Shown here: in pieces, positions 19,671 through 27,227 of the stretch
How the letters are laid out: each line of letters begins with the position of its first letter
Position numbering within the stretch: the stretch's first letter is position 1
NCBI RefSeq assembly: GCF_018881545.1
Contig: NZ_JACVQD010000001.1
Location: 1,020,039-1,084,038, forward strand
Source of the DNA: Polynucleobacter alcilacus
Lineage (GTDB): Bacteria > Pseudomonadota > Gammaproteobacteria > Burkholderiales > Burkholderiaceae
Length of the DNA: 64,000 nucleotides
Reading direction: 5' to 3'
Notes under the pieces: generated by a model
The model's input: only the letters and a program-made list of their open reading frames with translations
Databases searched by the model: none
Told to the model about the DNA's origin: nothing
Translations under genes and position numbers: made by a program

Positions 19671-19698
19671 ACAAAAAGAGACGCTGCTTTAGCAGCGC
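19671..19698 (-). terminator. Rho-independent terminator after sucD
   Basis: Read on the minus strand, a CGCTGC-TAAA-GCAGCG hairpin is followed by TCTCTTTTT, about 19 bases after the sucD stop codon and before the TerC-family gene. It isolates the sucCD transcript. Confidence 0.8.
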
Positions 19699-19716
19699 CC
19701 CGTTTATTTAAATCAA

Positions 19717-20610
19717 TTACAACATGTCCTTCAATAAAGCGGCCATTTCGGAAGGATTTTTTGTTACCTTAAAGCCACACTCTTCCATAACAGCAAGTTT
19801 GGCATCAGCGGTATCGGCACCACCAGAAATCAATGCACCTGCATGACCCATTCGCTTTCCAGGAGGCGCTGTTACACCAGCAATAAAACCAACTACTGGT
19901 TTCTTCATATTGTCCTTGCACCAGCGCGCTGCTTCAGCTTCATCAGGACCACCGATTTCACCGATCATGATAACGGCATCCGTTTCCGGATCTTCGTTGA
20001 ACATGCGCATGATGTCGATGTGCTTCAAACCGTTAATGGGATCGCCACCAATACCTACTGCAGTGGACTGACCTAGACCGATTGCTGTCAATTGACCAAC
20101 TGCTTCATAGGTCAAAGTACCAGAACGACTAACTACACCAATGCGGCCTTTCTTATGAATATGGCCCGGCATGATGCCGATCTTAATTTCATCTGGAGTA
20201 ATAATTCCTGGACAGTTTGGCCCAAGCAACAAAGTCTTTTTGCCGCCAGCAGCTTCTTTAGCATGCATTTTGTTACGCAATTCCAGCATGTCACGCACTG
20301 GAATACCTTCAGTAATACAGATAACGAAGTCAAGATCAGCATCAACTGCTTCCCAGATGGCAGCAGCTGCGCCTGGAGGTGGAACATAAATTACAGAAGT
20401 AGTTGCGCCCGTTTGCTGAGCAGCCTCTTTGACAGTCGCATAAATCGGAATGTTAAAGATAGATTCACCTGCTTTTTTAGGATTAACGCCAGCGACAAAA
20501 CAATTTTTACCGTTAGCGTATTCCTGACATTTTTCAGTGTGAAACTGACCGGTCTTTCCGGTAATACCTTGTGTGATGACTCTAGTGTTTTTATTGATCA
20601 AAATAGACAT
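19717..20610 (-). CDS. sucD: Succinyl-CoA synthetase, alpha subunit
   Basis: The catalytic phosphohistidine subunit of the TCA-cycle enzyme that makes ATP or GTP from succinyl-CoA. The CoA-binding Rossmann domain opens with QGITGKTGQFHTEK, and the active-site histidine lies in GHAGALISGG near residue 245. It is 297 aa, the normal size. It starts 14 bases after sucC and is terminated by a hairpin. The pair is separate from other TCA genes, as often seen in betaproteobacteria. Confidence 0.97.
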   Translation of the reverse strand: MSILINKNTRVITQGITGKTGQFHTEKCQEYANGKNCFVAGVNPKKAGESIFNIPIYATVKEAAQQTGATTSVIYVPPPGAAAAIWEAVDADLDFVICITEGIPVRDMLELRNKMHAKEAAGGKKTLLLGPNCPGIITPDEIKIGIMPGHIHKKGRIGVVSRSGTLTYEAVGQLTAIGLGQSTAVGIGGDPINGLKHIDIMRMFNEDPETDAVIMIGEIGGPDEAEAARWCKDNMKKPVVGFIAGVTAPPGKRMGHAGALISGGADTADAKLAVMEECGFKVTKNPSEMAALLKDML

Positions 20611-20624
20611 ATTGAAATCCTGGA

Positions 20625-21794
20625 TTATTTGTTTTTGGCAACAGCGGCAACTACCTTAGTAGCAGCTTCAGCCATCGAATCGGCGCTAATAATTGGCAAA
20701 CCGGAGTCTACAAGAATCTTCTTGCCCAACTCTTCGTTTGTACCCTTCATCCGCACGACCAAAGGCACTGTCAGGTTGACTGCTTTACATGCTGTTACAA
20801 CGCCATCGGCAATCACATCACAACGCATAATGCCGCCGAAGATGTTGACCAAAATCGCTTCAACACTTTTGTTTTTCAACATGATCTTGAATGCTTCAGT
20901 GACTTTTTCTGCTGTAGCACCGCCACCAACATCCAAAAAGTTCGCTGGCTCGCCGCCAAATAACTTAATGGTGTCCATCGTAGCCATTGCCAAGCCAGCA
21001 CCGTTCACTAAGCAACCAATGTTTCCATCTAAAGAGATATAGGCAAGGTCAAATTTAGAAGCTTCGATCTCTGCTGGGTCCTCTTCGTCAATATCACGAT
21101 AAGCAACGATTTCAGGATGGCGGAACAACGCGTTTGGATCAAAGTTGAATTTCGCATCCAGCGCTTTAATCTTGCCATTGCCTTCGAGGATCAAAGGGTT
21201 GATCTCTACCAAGGATGCGTCGGTATCCCAGTAGGTCTTGTACAAATTTTTAAATACGTCACGAGCCATTGGGATAGATGCTTCAGGAACGCCAATGCCT
21301 TTTGCAACGATGTCGCAATCAGCATCTGTTAACCCAATCAATGGATCAACAAATACTTTGATAATTTTTTCTGGATGAGATTCAGCCACTTCCTCAATAT
21401 CCATGCCACCTTCGCTAGAGGCCATGATCACATTTTTTTGTGTTCCACGATCGGTAACGATACTGAAGTAGTACTCTTTTTTAATATCTGCACCGTCTTC
21501 AATTAAGAGGCGGTTTACTTTTTGACCTTCTGGTCCAGTTTGGTGAGTCTTGAGTTGCATTCCTAAGATTTCAGAAGCGTATTTTTTCACTTCCTCCATA
21601 CTCCTAGCCAATTTCACGCCCCCACCTTTACCACGTCCACCCGCATGAATTTGTGCCTTCACTACCCATACTGGGCCGCCCAATTTTTCAGCAGCTTTCA
21701 CTGCCTCATCAACACTAAATGCAGGTATGCCATTAGGAACAGGCACATTAAATTGGCGAAGAAGTTCTTTGCCTTGGTACTCGTGAATTTTCAT
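20625..21794 (-). CDS. sucC: Succinyl-CoA synthetase (ADP-forming), beta subunit
   Basis: The nucleotide-binding ATP-grasp subunit, 389 aa, partner of Suc[13 protein letters not shown] at the N-terminus, the [19 protein letters not shown]-grasp strand and the C-terminal [11 protein letters not shown] motif are diagnostic. The 186 bases upstream hold its promoter region, but I could not fix a -35/-10 pair with confidence. A long antisense open frame over this gene is a codon shadow. Confidence 0.97.
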   Translation of the reverse strand: MKIHEYQGKELLRQFNVPVPNGIPAFSVDEAVKAAEKLGGPVWVVKAQIHAGGRGKGGGVKLARSMEEVKKYASEILGMQLKTHQTGPEGQKVNRLLIEDGADIKKEYYFSIVTDRGTQKNVIMASSEGGMDIEEVAESHPEKIIKVFVDPLIGLTDADCDIVAKGIGVPEASIPMARDVFKNLYKTYWDTDASLVEINPLILEGNGKIKALDAKFNFDPNALFRHPEIVAYRDIDEEDPAEIEASKFDLAYISLDGNIGCLVNGAGLAMATMDTIKLFGGEPANFLDVGGGATAEKVTEAFKIMLKNKSVEAILVNIFGGIMRCDVIADGVVTACKAVNLTVPLVVRMKGTNEELGKKILVDSGLPIISADSMAEAATKVVAAVAKNK

Positions 21795-21980
21795 AATTAC
21801 TCCGAAACGGTATTTTTTAGCAAGCGATGAGGATCAACAAAAGCGATTTCGCCTGAATCCCATACTTACTCTGGAAGTAGCTAAATTAGCCAACTTTGAA
21901 TAAATGCGAACGGCTTGACCGACTCCATAAGTCTATCATGCTGCAACGCGGCAAATTACCATTCTCGCTCCGTAATTGCC

Positions 21981-22520
21981 CTAGTCTGGCTTGTGTCCAC
22001 CGACTACTTTGGCAACAACCTCTGAGCCAAAGCCCTTAGAAGCTAAAAAACGATACTGTCGAGCACGCTCTTTTTGATCGACTGCCTTCTCTCCATACTT
22101 TCTTAACCAGAGCTCATAGGCACGTTGATACTCAGTTTCTTTTAATGCAGTTAGCAGGCTTGCGGATGTCAGAGTATCCACACCAGCCCTTTCAAGTTCA
22201 CCTTGGATTTTTCGCACACCATAGCGCTCGCTGCGCCTTCGAACCAGTGCCTCGGCAAAGCGCTCATCAGAAAGCCATCCTCTGGCTTCAAAATCATCCA
22301 AAACTTCTTCGATCTGTATATTTCTATTATCTGGAGTTTGCTCAGACTGCAGCCCTCCCAGCTTTGCCCACCTTGCTTCGGACTCGGTCAGTTTTGCAGC
22401 CAGCTCTTTGCGGCTGTATTCACGGAGCGATAAAAGACGCAAAGCCCGAGCTTTGAGACTCGGGCTTTGTTTAGCATCCTCTTTGATGCCATCTTTATTT
22501 TTACTACTTAGCTCTGACAT
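21981..22520 (-). CDS. recX: Regulatory protein RecX
   Basis: RecX binds RecA filaments and limits their growth. This copy (179 aa from the ATG at 22520) has the helical three-repeat pattern, with LLSLREYSRKELAAKL near the start, WLSDERFAEALVRRRSERYGVRKI in the middle and RQYRFLASKGFGSEVVAKVV at the end. The open frame extends to a GTG at 22547 inside recA. The ATG lies 4 bases after the recA stop, with GAGGAAG in the end of recA as ribosome site. Coupling to recA and shared SOS control are expected. Confidence 0.93.
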   Translation of the reverse strand: MSELSSKNKDGIKEDAKQSPSLKARALRLLSLREYSRKELAAKLTESEARWAKLGGLQSEQTPDNRNIQIEEVLDDFEARGWLSDERFAEALVRRRSERYGVRKIQGELERAGVDTLTSASLLTALKETEYQRAYELWLRKYGEKAVDQKERARQYRFLASKGFGSEVVAKVVGGHKPD

Positions 22521-22524
22521 CGAA

Positions 22525-23616
22525 CTATTCGACTTCCTCTTCTTCACTCAGGACATCGGTTACGACAGCTGAGCCAGATTTAACACCCAACTTTTCACGT
22601 ATCTTTTTCTCGATGTCTTTAGCAATCTCTGGGTTCTCTTTTAAGAACTCACGGACATTGTCCTTGCCTTGCCCAATACGATCGCCGTTATAGCTATACC
22701 AAGAACCAGATTTTTCAACGATATCGGCTTCTACACCCATATCAATGATTTCACCTTCTCTAGATATGCCTGCGCCATACATGATGTCAAAGATGGCTTC
22801 GCGGAATGGCGGGGAAACTTTATTCTTGACAACTTTTACACGGGTTTCATTACCGACAACCTCATCCCCTTTTTTGATGCTGCCAATACGACGGATATCT
22901 AAACGCATAGAGGCATAAAACTTCAGCGCATTACCGCCAGTGGTAGTTTCTGGGGAGCCAAACATCACACCAATCTTCATCCGAATTTGGTTAATGAAAA
23001 TGACCGTGGTATTTGTTCGTTTGATGGCACCCGTTAGCTTACGCAGAGCTTGACTCATCAAGCGTGCTTGCAGTCCTGGTAATGAATCACCCATATCGCC
23101 CTCAATCTCTGCCCTAGGAACGAGTGCAGCAACTGAGTCAATCACGATCAAATCTATAGAGCCAGAGCGTACTAAAGCATCGGCAATTTCTAGGGCTTGT
23201 TCACCAGTATCTGGCTGGGAGATTAATAAATTATTGACGTCTACACCTAAGCGTGAAGCGTACTGAACATCTAGCGCATGCTCTGCATCAATGAAGGCGC
23301 AAGTACCACCAAGCTTTTGCATTTCTGCAATCGCATGCAATGTCAACGTTGTTTTACCGGATGATTCTGGACCGTAAATCTCAATGACACGGCCACGCGC
23401 TATACCGCCAACTCCCAAAGCGATATCCAAGCCAAGAGATCCGCTAGAGACCACCTGAACATCTTGATTAATTTCAGCATCGCCCAATCTCATGATCGAG
23501 CCCTTGCCAAATTGCTTCTCAATTTGCGCTAAGGCTGCCGTTAAGGCTTTTTGCTTATCTCCGCTCATTCCTTCAAATTCTGAGGAAGCTGATTTTCTTT
23601 TGTCATCCAAGGCCAT
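22525..23616 (-). CDS. recA: Recombinase RecA
   Basis: Forms filaments on single-stranded DNA for homologous recombination and triggers LexA self-cleavage. The Walker A motif GPESSGKT is at residues 82-89. The [15 protein letters not shown] and [28 protein letters not shown] segments (the latter including loop L1/L2 flanks) are intact. It is 363 aa with an acidic tail, LSEEEEVE. An AAGGA ribosome site precedes the ATG, and a near-perfect SOS box lies 70-90 bases upstream. recX follows immediately. Confidence 0.98.
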   Translation of the reverse strand: MALDDKRKSASSEFEGMSGDKQKALTAALAQIEKQFGKGSIMRLGDAEINQDVQVVSSGSLGLDIALGVGGIARGRVIEIYGPESSGKTTLTLHAIAEMQKLGGTCAFIDAEHALDVQYASRLGVDVNNLLISQPDTGEQALEIADALVRSGSIDLIVIDSVAALVPRAEIEGDMGDSLPGLQARLMSQALRKLTGAIKRTNTTVIFINQIRMKIGVMFGSPETTTGGNALKFYASMRLDIRRIGSIKKGDEVVGNETRVKVVKNKVSPPFREAIFDIMYGAGISREGEIIDMGVEADIVEKSGSWYSYNGDRIGQGKDNVREFLKENPEIAKDIEKKIREKLGVKSGSAVVTDVLSEEEEVE

Positions 23617-23685
23617 TTTTTATTCCTTTTCGCTATGTACTGGGCTTTTTCCCGAAGTCTATCTACTGTTTAACAACCTGGAAGT

Positions 23686-23705
23686 TACTGTATATAAAAA
23701 CAGTA
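23686..23705 (-). promoter_or_regulatory. LexA-binding SOS box upstream of recA
   Basis: The 16-base core CTGT-N8-ACAG (23688-23703) is a perfect match to the CTGTN8ACAG pattern used by gammaproteobacterial and betaproteobacterial LexA. The surrounding 20 bases (TACTG...CAGTA) match the E. coli extended consensus at both ends. It lies about 70-90 bases before the recA ATG and 28 bases after the stop of the DUF2878 gene. Control by LexA is therefore strongly suggested. lexA itself is not in the window. Confidence 0.9.
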
Positions 23706-23732
23706 CTATTTGCAAGCGACTTTTTAAGGAAT

Positions 23733-24266
23733 TTACGTATTTTTTAATAAGACCCGTTCGATTGGGGTGCGATCCCAGTAGTAAAAGAGGGGTAGAGCGA
23801 TAGCCCAGACCAATCCCACCAGGATAAATCCCATAAATTGGCCTCCGGATCCCCATGCCCCAGCCCCCATTCGAATACCGGCCTCATAGGATATCGGACC
23901 ACAAATAACGCCTAAAAAGGCTCCAAGGATGGGCCTGCCACGTAACCAAGATAAAGATTGATTGAGTGTGCTGCCCACTAATAGCCATAGTGCCCACATC
24001 CATAGGGGGGATAAATAAGGGGATGGCCACGACTCTCCAAAGTCGACAAACCCCAAATGCATGATGAGGGTATCAGTTACGATTCCATAAATTAGCACCT
24101 TAGCCAGCAGGCTAATCTCCTGCCTAGGGTCTGGGGAGCGCCAGATCTGGAAGGCTATATATGCCAGGGTCCCCGAAACCGCCCAAAACACCTGTTGATG
24201 CGTTGCGCCGAGGACACAAGCAAACCAGCCCACTTGGAAAAAGAAGAAGTTCCAAAATTTAGCCAT
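23733..24266 (-). CDS. DUF2878-type membrane protein
   Basis: 177 aa with four to five hydrophobic helices (for example WMWALWLLVGSTL and FMGFILVGLVWAIALPLFYYW). The GPISYEAGIRMGAGAW segment is one I associate with the DUF2878 family of uncharacterised inner-membrane proteins. It has no soluble domain or catalytic motif that I recognise. It stands alone between the tRNA terminator and recA. Its ATG at 24266 is 25 bases downstream of the tRNA terminator hairpin. Confidence 0.75.
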   Translation of the reverse strand: MAKFWNFFFFQVGWFACVLGATHQQVFWAVSGTLAYIAFQIWRSPDPRQEISLLAKVLIYGIVTDTLIMHLGFVDFGESWPSPYLSPLWMWALWLLVGSTLNQSLSWLRGRPILGAFLGVICGPISYEAGIRMGAGAWGSGGQFMGFILVGLVWAIALPLFYYWDRTPIERVLLKNT

Positions 24267-24290
24267 GACTTCATTCTATCTGCCTAAGCA

Positions 24291-24320
24291 AAAGACCACT
24301 GCTGGTGGGCAATGGTCTTT
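24291..24320 (-). terminator. Terminator hairpin after the tRNA gene
   Basis: Arms AAAGACCA and TGGTCTTT are exact inverted repeats, extended by TGC/GCA around the loop. On the minus strand the hairpin lies 6 bases past the tRNA CCA end and runs into TCTTTTG. The T-run is short but the stem is strong. Confidence 0.7.
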
Positions 24321-24325
24321 AGATT

Positions 24326-24402
24326 TGGTGGCGAATCAGGGATTTGAACCCCGGACCTGCGGATTATGATTCCGTCGCTCTAACCAGCTGAGCTAATTCG
24401 CC
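24326..24402 (-). tRNA. tRNA with CAT anticodon (elongator tRNA-Met most likely)
   Basis: On the minus strand a 77-base cloverleaf folds with acceptor GGCGAAT/ATTCGCC, D arm GCTC...GAGC, anticodon loop ATCATAA (anticodon CAT), T arm CGGGG-TTCAAAT-CCCTG, discriminator A and encoded CCA. It lacks the three GC pairs of initiator tRNA in the anticodon stem. Elongator Met and lysidine-modified Ile2 share the CAT anticodon, so Ile2 cannot be fully excluded. The first anticodon-stem pair (A27-C43) is a mismatch. Confidence 0.92.
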
Positions 24403-24411
24403 GAACTGATG

Positions 24412-24440
24412 ATTATAAGGTCAAATGGCCATGAGAGCCA
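24412..24440 (-). promoter_or_regulatory. Probable promoter of the tRNA gene
   Basis: On the minus strand a perfect TATAAT (24417-24412) lies 9 bases before the tRNA 5' end, so transcription would start only a few bases upstream of the mature tRNA. A weak -35 (TGGCTC) stands 17 bases further upstream. Confidence 0.55.
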
Positions 24441-24568
24441 TTCAGCCTGAACCATGAGCACTTGTGATCCATTGGACTATTGATCCTCCTGGGACAGTGG
24501 AGTGTTTGAGCTTACACACCAACTTAAGCACTTTCAGCCACAAAATACTATTTTGCTGTCATGCAACA

Positions 24569-24580
24569 TTCACATGTGAA
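24569..24580. repeat. 12-base perfect palindrome TTCACATGTGAA
   Basis: A perfect dyad located 53 bases before the first small ORF of the 24.6-25.1 kb group. Its position is that of an operator or of a -35-proximal protein site. It shares the CACAT half with the longer palindrome at 26632-26655, which lies between the divergent bactofilin genes. Confidence 0.5.
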
Positions 24581-24632
24581 GCGCATACTAATTAAGTATT
24601 AACCCTAGTATTTTTAACTAAAGGAGCCTTAA

Positions 24633-24791
24633 ATGACACAATTATTGAGTCTCTTCAATCAAGTTTTTGGTAACCAGACCAAAAGCAATGATTTAGAGCA
24701 GTACATCAACAGCCGTAACCCCATTAGCCATGAGCAAGTAGAGCAACTTACTCGTGATTACCTCTACTACACCACCTCTAGGGGGCTATAA
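24633..24791 (+). CDS. Small hypothetical protein, 52 aa
   Basis: The ORF starts with ATG, with a strong AAAGGAG ribosome site 6 bases upstream, and encodes a polar peptide beginning MTQLLSLFNQVFG and ending YLYYTTSRGL. A central segment NDLEQYINSRNPISHEQVEQL looks helical. It may belong to a small DUF family such as DUF3563, but I could not confirm this. It is followed by a 33-residue ORF after 3 bases. The ribosome site and packing support translation. Confidence 0.65.
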   Translation: MTQLLSLFNQVFGNQTKSNDLEQYINSRNPISHEQVEQLTRDYLYYTTSRGL

Positions 24792-24794
24792 ATC

Positions 24795-24896
24795 ATGACA
24801 AAACTAAAACGTCTGCTTATTAAAGGGGCTTTAGCCTGGAATGAGGCTCGGAAAGCATATGCCAATCGCTATGTAAACCATCGCCTGGGCTCATGA
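24795..24896 (+). CDS. Tiny basic hypothetical protein, 33 aa
   Basis: Starts 3 bases after the preceding small ORF, with AGGGGG overlapping the end of that ORF as ribosome site. The product is strongly basic (KLKRLLIKGALAWNEARKAY...). It could be a short amphipathic helix. No homology can be judged. It is supported mainly by its ribosome site and coupling to its neighbour. Confidence 0.5.
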   Translation: MTKLKRLLIKGALAWNEARKAYANRYVNHRLGS

Positions 24897-24918
24897 GATT
24901 AATTTAGGCCAAAACCAA

Positions 24919-25113
24919 ATGAAGCTAACCGTCTTTCGCTACAAGATCTGGGATCATCAAGATGATGATCATGTCCATATCGCTCCTTACTATGCTGTTC
25001 GAGAATATATAGAGCACTTAGAAGGCGCAACAGTGATTGAAGATGATTATTTAGAGGTAGATGAGTCTGATCTTGATACTCTTGGACGGATCGCTGTAAG
25101 AGATGATGACTAA
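24919..25113 (+). CDS. Small acidic hypothetical protein, 64 aa
   Basis: An acidic protein with clusters HQDDDHVHI, IEDDYLEVDESDLD and a final VRDDD, suggestive of metal or basic-partner binding but without a known motif. It lies 22 bases after the 33-residue ORF. Its ribosome site is weak (TTTAGG, ~10 bases upstream), so coupling to the upstream ORFs is possible. The acidic charge contrasts with the basic 33-residue neighbour. Confidence 0.55.
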   Translation: MKLTVFRYKIWDHQDDDHVHIAPYYAVREYIEHLEGATVIEDDYLEVDESDLDTLGRIAVRDDD

Positions 25114-25191
25114 GGCACCAAGCGTCTGTTGAAAAGACACCTACGGGCCTCTAAATTCAGGTTTAGCCATCAGCTCATTACACAGCAATAT

Positions 25192-25214
25192 TTCAAGGAT
25201 TGCATATCCTTGAA
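25192..25214. repeat. Inverted repeat between the small ORFs and the first bactofilin gene
   Basis: Arms TTCAAGGAT and ATCCTTGAA (9 bases, perfect) with a 5-base loop. No T-run follows directly, so it is a weak terminator candidate. It could alternatively be an RNA hairpin in a leader or a protein-binding dyad. Confidence 0.5.
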
Positions 25215-25345
25215 TAGTGCGGGATTTTTATGTTCCCTTTGAGCCTATAACTCTGTCTTTATGATTATATAAATTAATAATAAAAGTCATAATTCTGACA
25301 TATCGCTTTAGTAAAAAAGTGAGCTATCCCAAACTGAAAGTGTAT

Positions 25346-25702
25346 ATGGCGGAAAATAATCAAAACGGTTGTTTGACTGTTGGCGAAGGCGTCAAACTAT
25401 CTGGCACATTCAACGTCCCAGATATCGCCTCTATTTCTGGAACTATTGAGGGCGAGCTAACAGCTAGAGAGATTATTGTTGGTGCGACTGGTGTACTCAA
25501 AGGAAAAATCTCTGCGGAAGTTGTTGACCTTCGTGGTGAAATCCATGAGAACCTTCATTCCAAGAAATCGCTTTTCATACGCTCAACTGGAAAAATTAGT
25601 GGCTCAATTCAATATGCTGAAATTGAAATTGAAAAGGGTGGAGATTTACAGGGTAGCCTAATCAAAATAGATGCTAACGGCAATACTCCTTCACAAGCGT
25701 AA
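25346..25702 (+). CDS. Bactofilin 1
   Basis: A polymer-forming bactofilin (DUF583), 118 aa. The body is a run of short beta-helix turns (SGTIEGELTAREIIVGATGVLKGKISAEVVDLRGEI is the pattern in part) with valine/isoleucine every second or third residue and glycine turns. It lacks the MFxKKK-like N-terminus seen in the other three copies. The frame can start at a GTG at 25319; the ATG at 25346 matches the usual short N-terminus. Bactofilins form non-polar filaments without nucleotides and scaffold cell-wall enzymes. The next bactofilin gene follows after 3 bases. Confidence 0.88.
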   Translation: MAENNQNGCLTVGEGVKLSGTFNVPDIASISGTIEGELTAREIIVGATGVLKGKISAEVVDLRGEIHENLHSKKSLFIRSTGKISGSIQYAEIEIEKGGDLQGSLIKIDANGNTPSQA

Positions 25703-25705
25703 AAC

Positions 25706-26122
25706 ATGATGTTTAACAAAAAAAGAGATGTAGAAGATGTCCTTGGTAGCGAGCAGTTACCAACTGAACCCGATGTGGCTGAGGATAACTTAATACGGAA
25801 TTCGGAAACAGTTCACCTAAAACCATCTATCATCAGCGAAGGCTTTGAATTTATCGGTGAAATTCGATCGAAGGGATCCATCACAGTTGACGGAAAACTC
25901 AAGGGAACCATTTCAGTGCAATCATTAACCATTGGCAGCACCGGTAGCGTGGATGGCAATGTCACCGCTGACAATATCAACGTCAAAGGCGAACTTTCAG
26001 GGCAAATGGAATGCAGGGATCTAGTAATTGGTGGTCGCGCAGTTGTTGAGGGCTCACTCACCTACTCCAACTTAGCAATTCAGCGCGGCGGGATCATCAA
26101 GGGTGACCTTAAGCGTAAATAG
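25706..26122 (+). CDS. Bactofilin 2
   Basis: 138 aa. A ~45-residue polar N-terminal tail starts MMFNKKRDVEDVL, followed by a beta-helical core (residues ~46-135) with repeated G-S/T-V-D-G turns such as GSITVDGKLKGTISVQ. The basic-hydrophobic start resembles the membrane-targeting N-termini described for other bactofilins. It lies 3 bases after bactofilin 1, so the two are surely cotranscribed. It converges with the inverted bactofilin 3, the gap being 9 bases. Confidence 0.9.
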   Translation: MMFNKKRDVEDVLGSEQLPTEPDVAEDNLIRNSETVHLKPSIISEGFEFIGEIRSKGSITVDGKLKGTISVQSLTIGSTGSVDGNVTADNINVKGELSGQMECRDLVIGGRAVVEGSLTYSNLAIQRGGIIKGDLKRK

Positions 26123-26131
26123 GGGCTCAAC

Positions 26132-26560
26132 TTAACGCTGCTGCTGTGCCTCGCGTATTACTGTTTTTGCATCAATCACCGGATTCGATAACGCCCCCTG
26201 AATGATCAGCCCAATAATTTGTGAACCGTGTTCAATGCCTATAGTTCCATAGGTTACATCGCCCCTAACAACTGCAGTTTCATAAAAATCAGCGCGTTCC
26301 TTTGCGTAAATATTTCCCTCTACTTTGCCGGCTACCATAACCCGATATGCCGTAATGTCGCCGATAACCACTGCACCTTCACCAATAGCTACCGTTACTC
26401 TGACATCTTGATCGCTCTCAATGTTGCCGACGACTTTTCCATCAATCCGCAAACTATGAGCAATCACCATTCGACCAAAAATTTCCGACGTTTTACCGAT
26501 CAGCGTCTCAAAATGCTCGCTTGTTGGCTTTAGAGAAATTTTCTTGCGCTTCTCAAACAT
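26132..26560 (-). CDS. Bactofilin 3 (inverted)
   Basis: 142 aa. The N-terminus MFEKRKKISLKP is basic. A leading helix (HFETLIGKTSEIFG) precedes the beta-helical core from about residue 28, which contains RIDGKVVGNIESD and GITAYRVMVAGKVEGNIYAKE-like turns. It is the only member of the group on the minus strand. Its sequence is closest to bactofilin 4 (shared SLRIDG, VAGKVEGNIY/VAGSVKGNIF and GDVTYGTIGIE/GDITYGNIGIE), which suggests the divergent pair 3/4 arose by duplication and inversion. Confidence 0.9.
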   Translation of the reverse strand: MFEKRKKISLKPTSEHFETLIGKTSEIFGRMVIAHSLRIDGKVVGNIESDQDVRVTVAIGEGAVVIGDITAYRVMVAGKVEGNIYAKERADFYETAVVRGDVTYGTIGIEHGSQIIGLIIQGALSNPVIDAKTVIREAQQQR

Positions 26561-26631
26561 GCTTTACCTTAAAGAAATCTTAAATTGACTGTCATATTAC
26601 CGCTAGACCTCTTGTTGTTCAAGTGAGTTCT

Positions 26632-26655
26632 TTAAATGTGGGTGCTCACATTTAA
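26632..26655. repeat. 24-base palindrome between divergent bactofilin genes
   Basis: Perfect 9-base arms TTAAATGTG and CACATTTAA separated by 6 bases. It sits in the 226-base spacer between the divergent bactofilins 3 and 4, 72 bases from the start of gene 3. The geometry fits an operator for a dimeric regulator controlling one or both promoters. No regulator gene is nearby. Confidence 0.55.
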
Positions 26656-26786
26656 TCAGTATTTAGTAGATTGAAACTATAACCATTTAAATTTATTGGT
26701 GATGAAGCTTTATGTCCTCATTTTCATCAAACTTTAGTAAGATCTTCATTCCCTAATTAAATCTGCAAAGATCTAAGGAAATCTTC

Positions 26787-27224
26787 ATGATGTTTAAAAA
26801 GACCAAGAAAAAAGCCTTAGGTAAATCGGTTCAAGATTTTGAATCGATTTTGGGGACATCCATTCGGGTTGACGGTAATCTGATCATTTCAAAAAGCGTG
26901 CGGATTGATGGCAGCTTACACGGAAACATCCTGCAGGAAGAAGGTTCAGAGGCAACGATTGCCATTGCACCAAGCGCTCGTATCTTTGGGGATATTCGTG
27001 CCGAACACATTATTGTGGCAGGGTCGGTTAAGGGCAATATATTTTCGTCTGGAAAAATTGAGTTGCTCGCACACGCTCACATCGAAGGAGACATCACTTA
27101 CGGCAATATCGGTATCGAGATTGGCGCCAATGTAACGGGTAAGTTGCTACAGATTTCATCAGCGGGAGTAGCTAATGAGGCCGAACTCCTACTATCCCAA
27201 GTGAAGCAAAAGATTCCCAGCTAA
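26787..27224 (+). CDS. Bactofilin 4
   Basis: 145 aa with the basic start MMFKKTKKKALGKS, a short helix (QDFESILGTSIRV) and a bactofilin beta-helix from about residue 28 to 122, then a helical tail (ANEAELLLSQVKQK). An AAGGAAA ribosome site precedes the ATG. The stop codon is 3 bases before the M23 peptidase gene. This pairing of a bactofilin with an M23 peptidase is known from Helicobacter (ccmA with csd1) and other bacteria, where the bactofilin localises or regulates the peptidase. Confidence 0.9.
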   Translation: MMFKKTKKKALGKSVQDFESILGTSIRVDGNLIISKSVRIDGSLHGNILQEEGSEATIAIAPSARIFGDIRAEHIIVAGSVKGNIFSSGKIELLAHAHIEGDITYGNIGIEIGANVTGKLLQISSAGVANEAELLLSQVKQKIPS

Positions 27225-27227
27225 ATT

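Noticed and set aside
20092..21042. 316-residue open frame on the plus strand
   Set aside because: It is antisense to sucD/sucC, has no ribosome site and its translation has a composition unlike a real protein (asparagine, phenylalanine and serine runs). It is a codon shadow.
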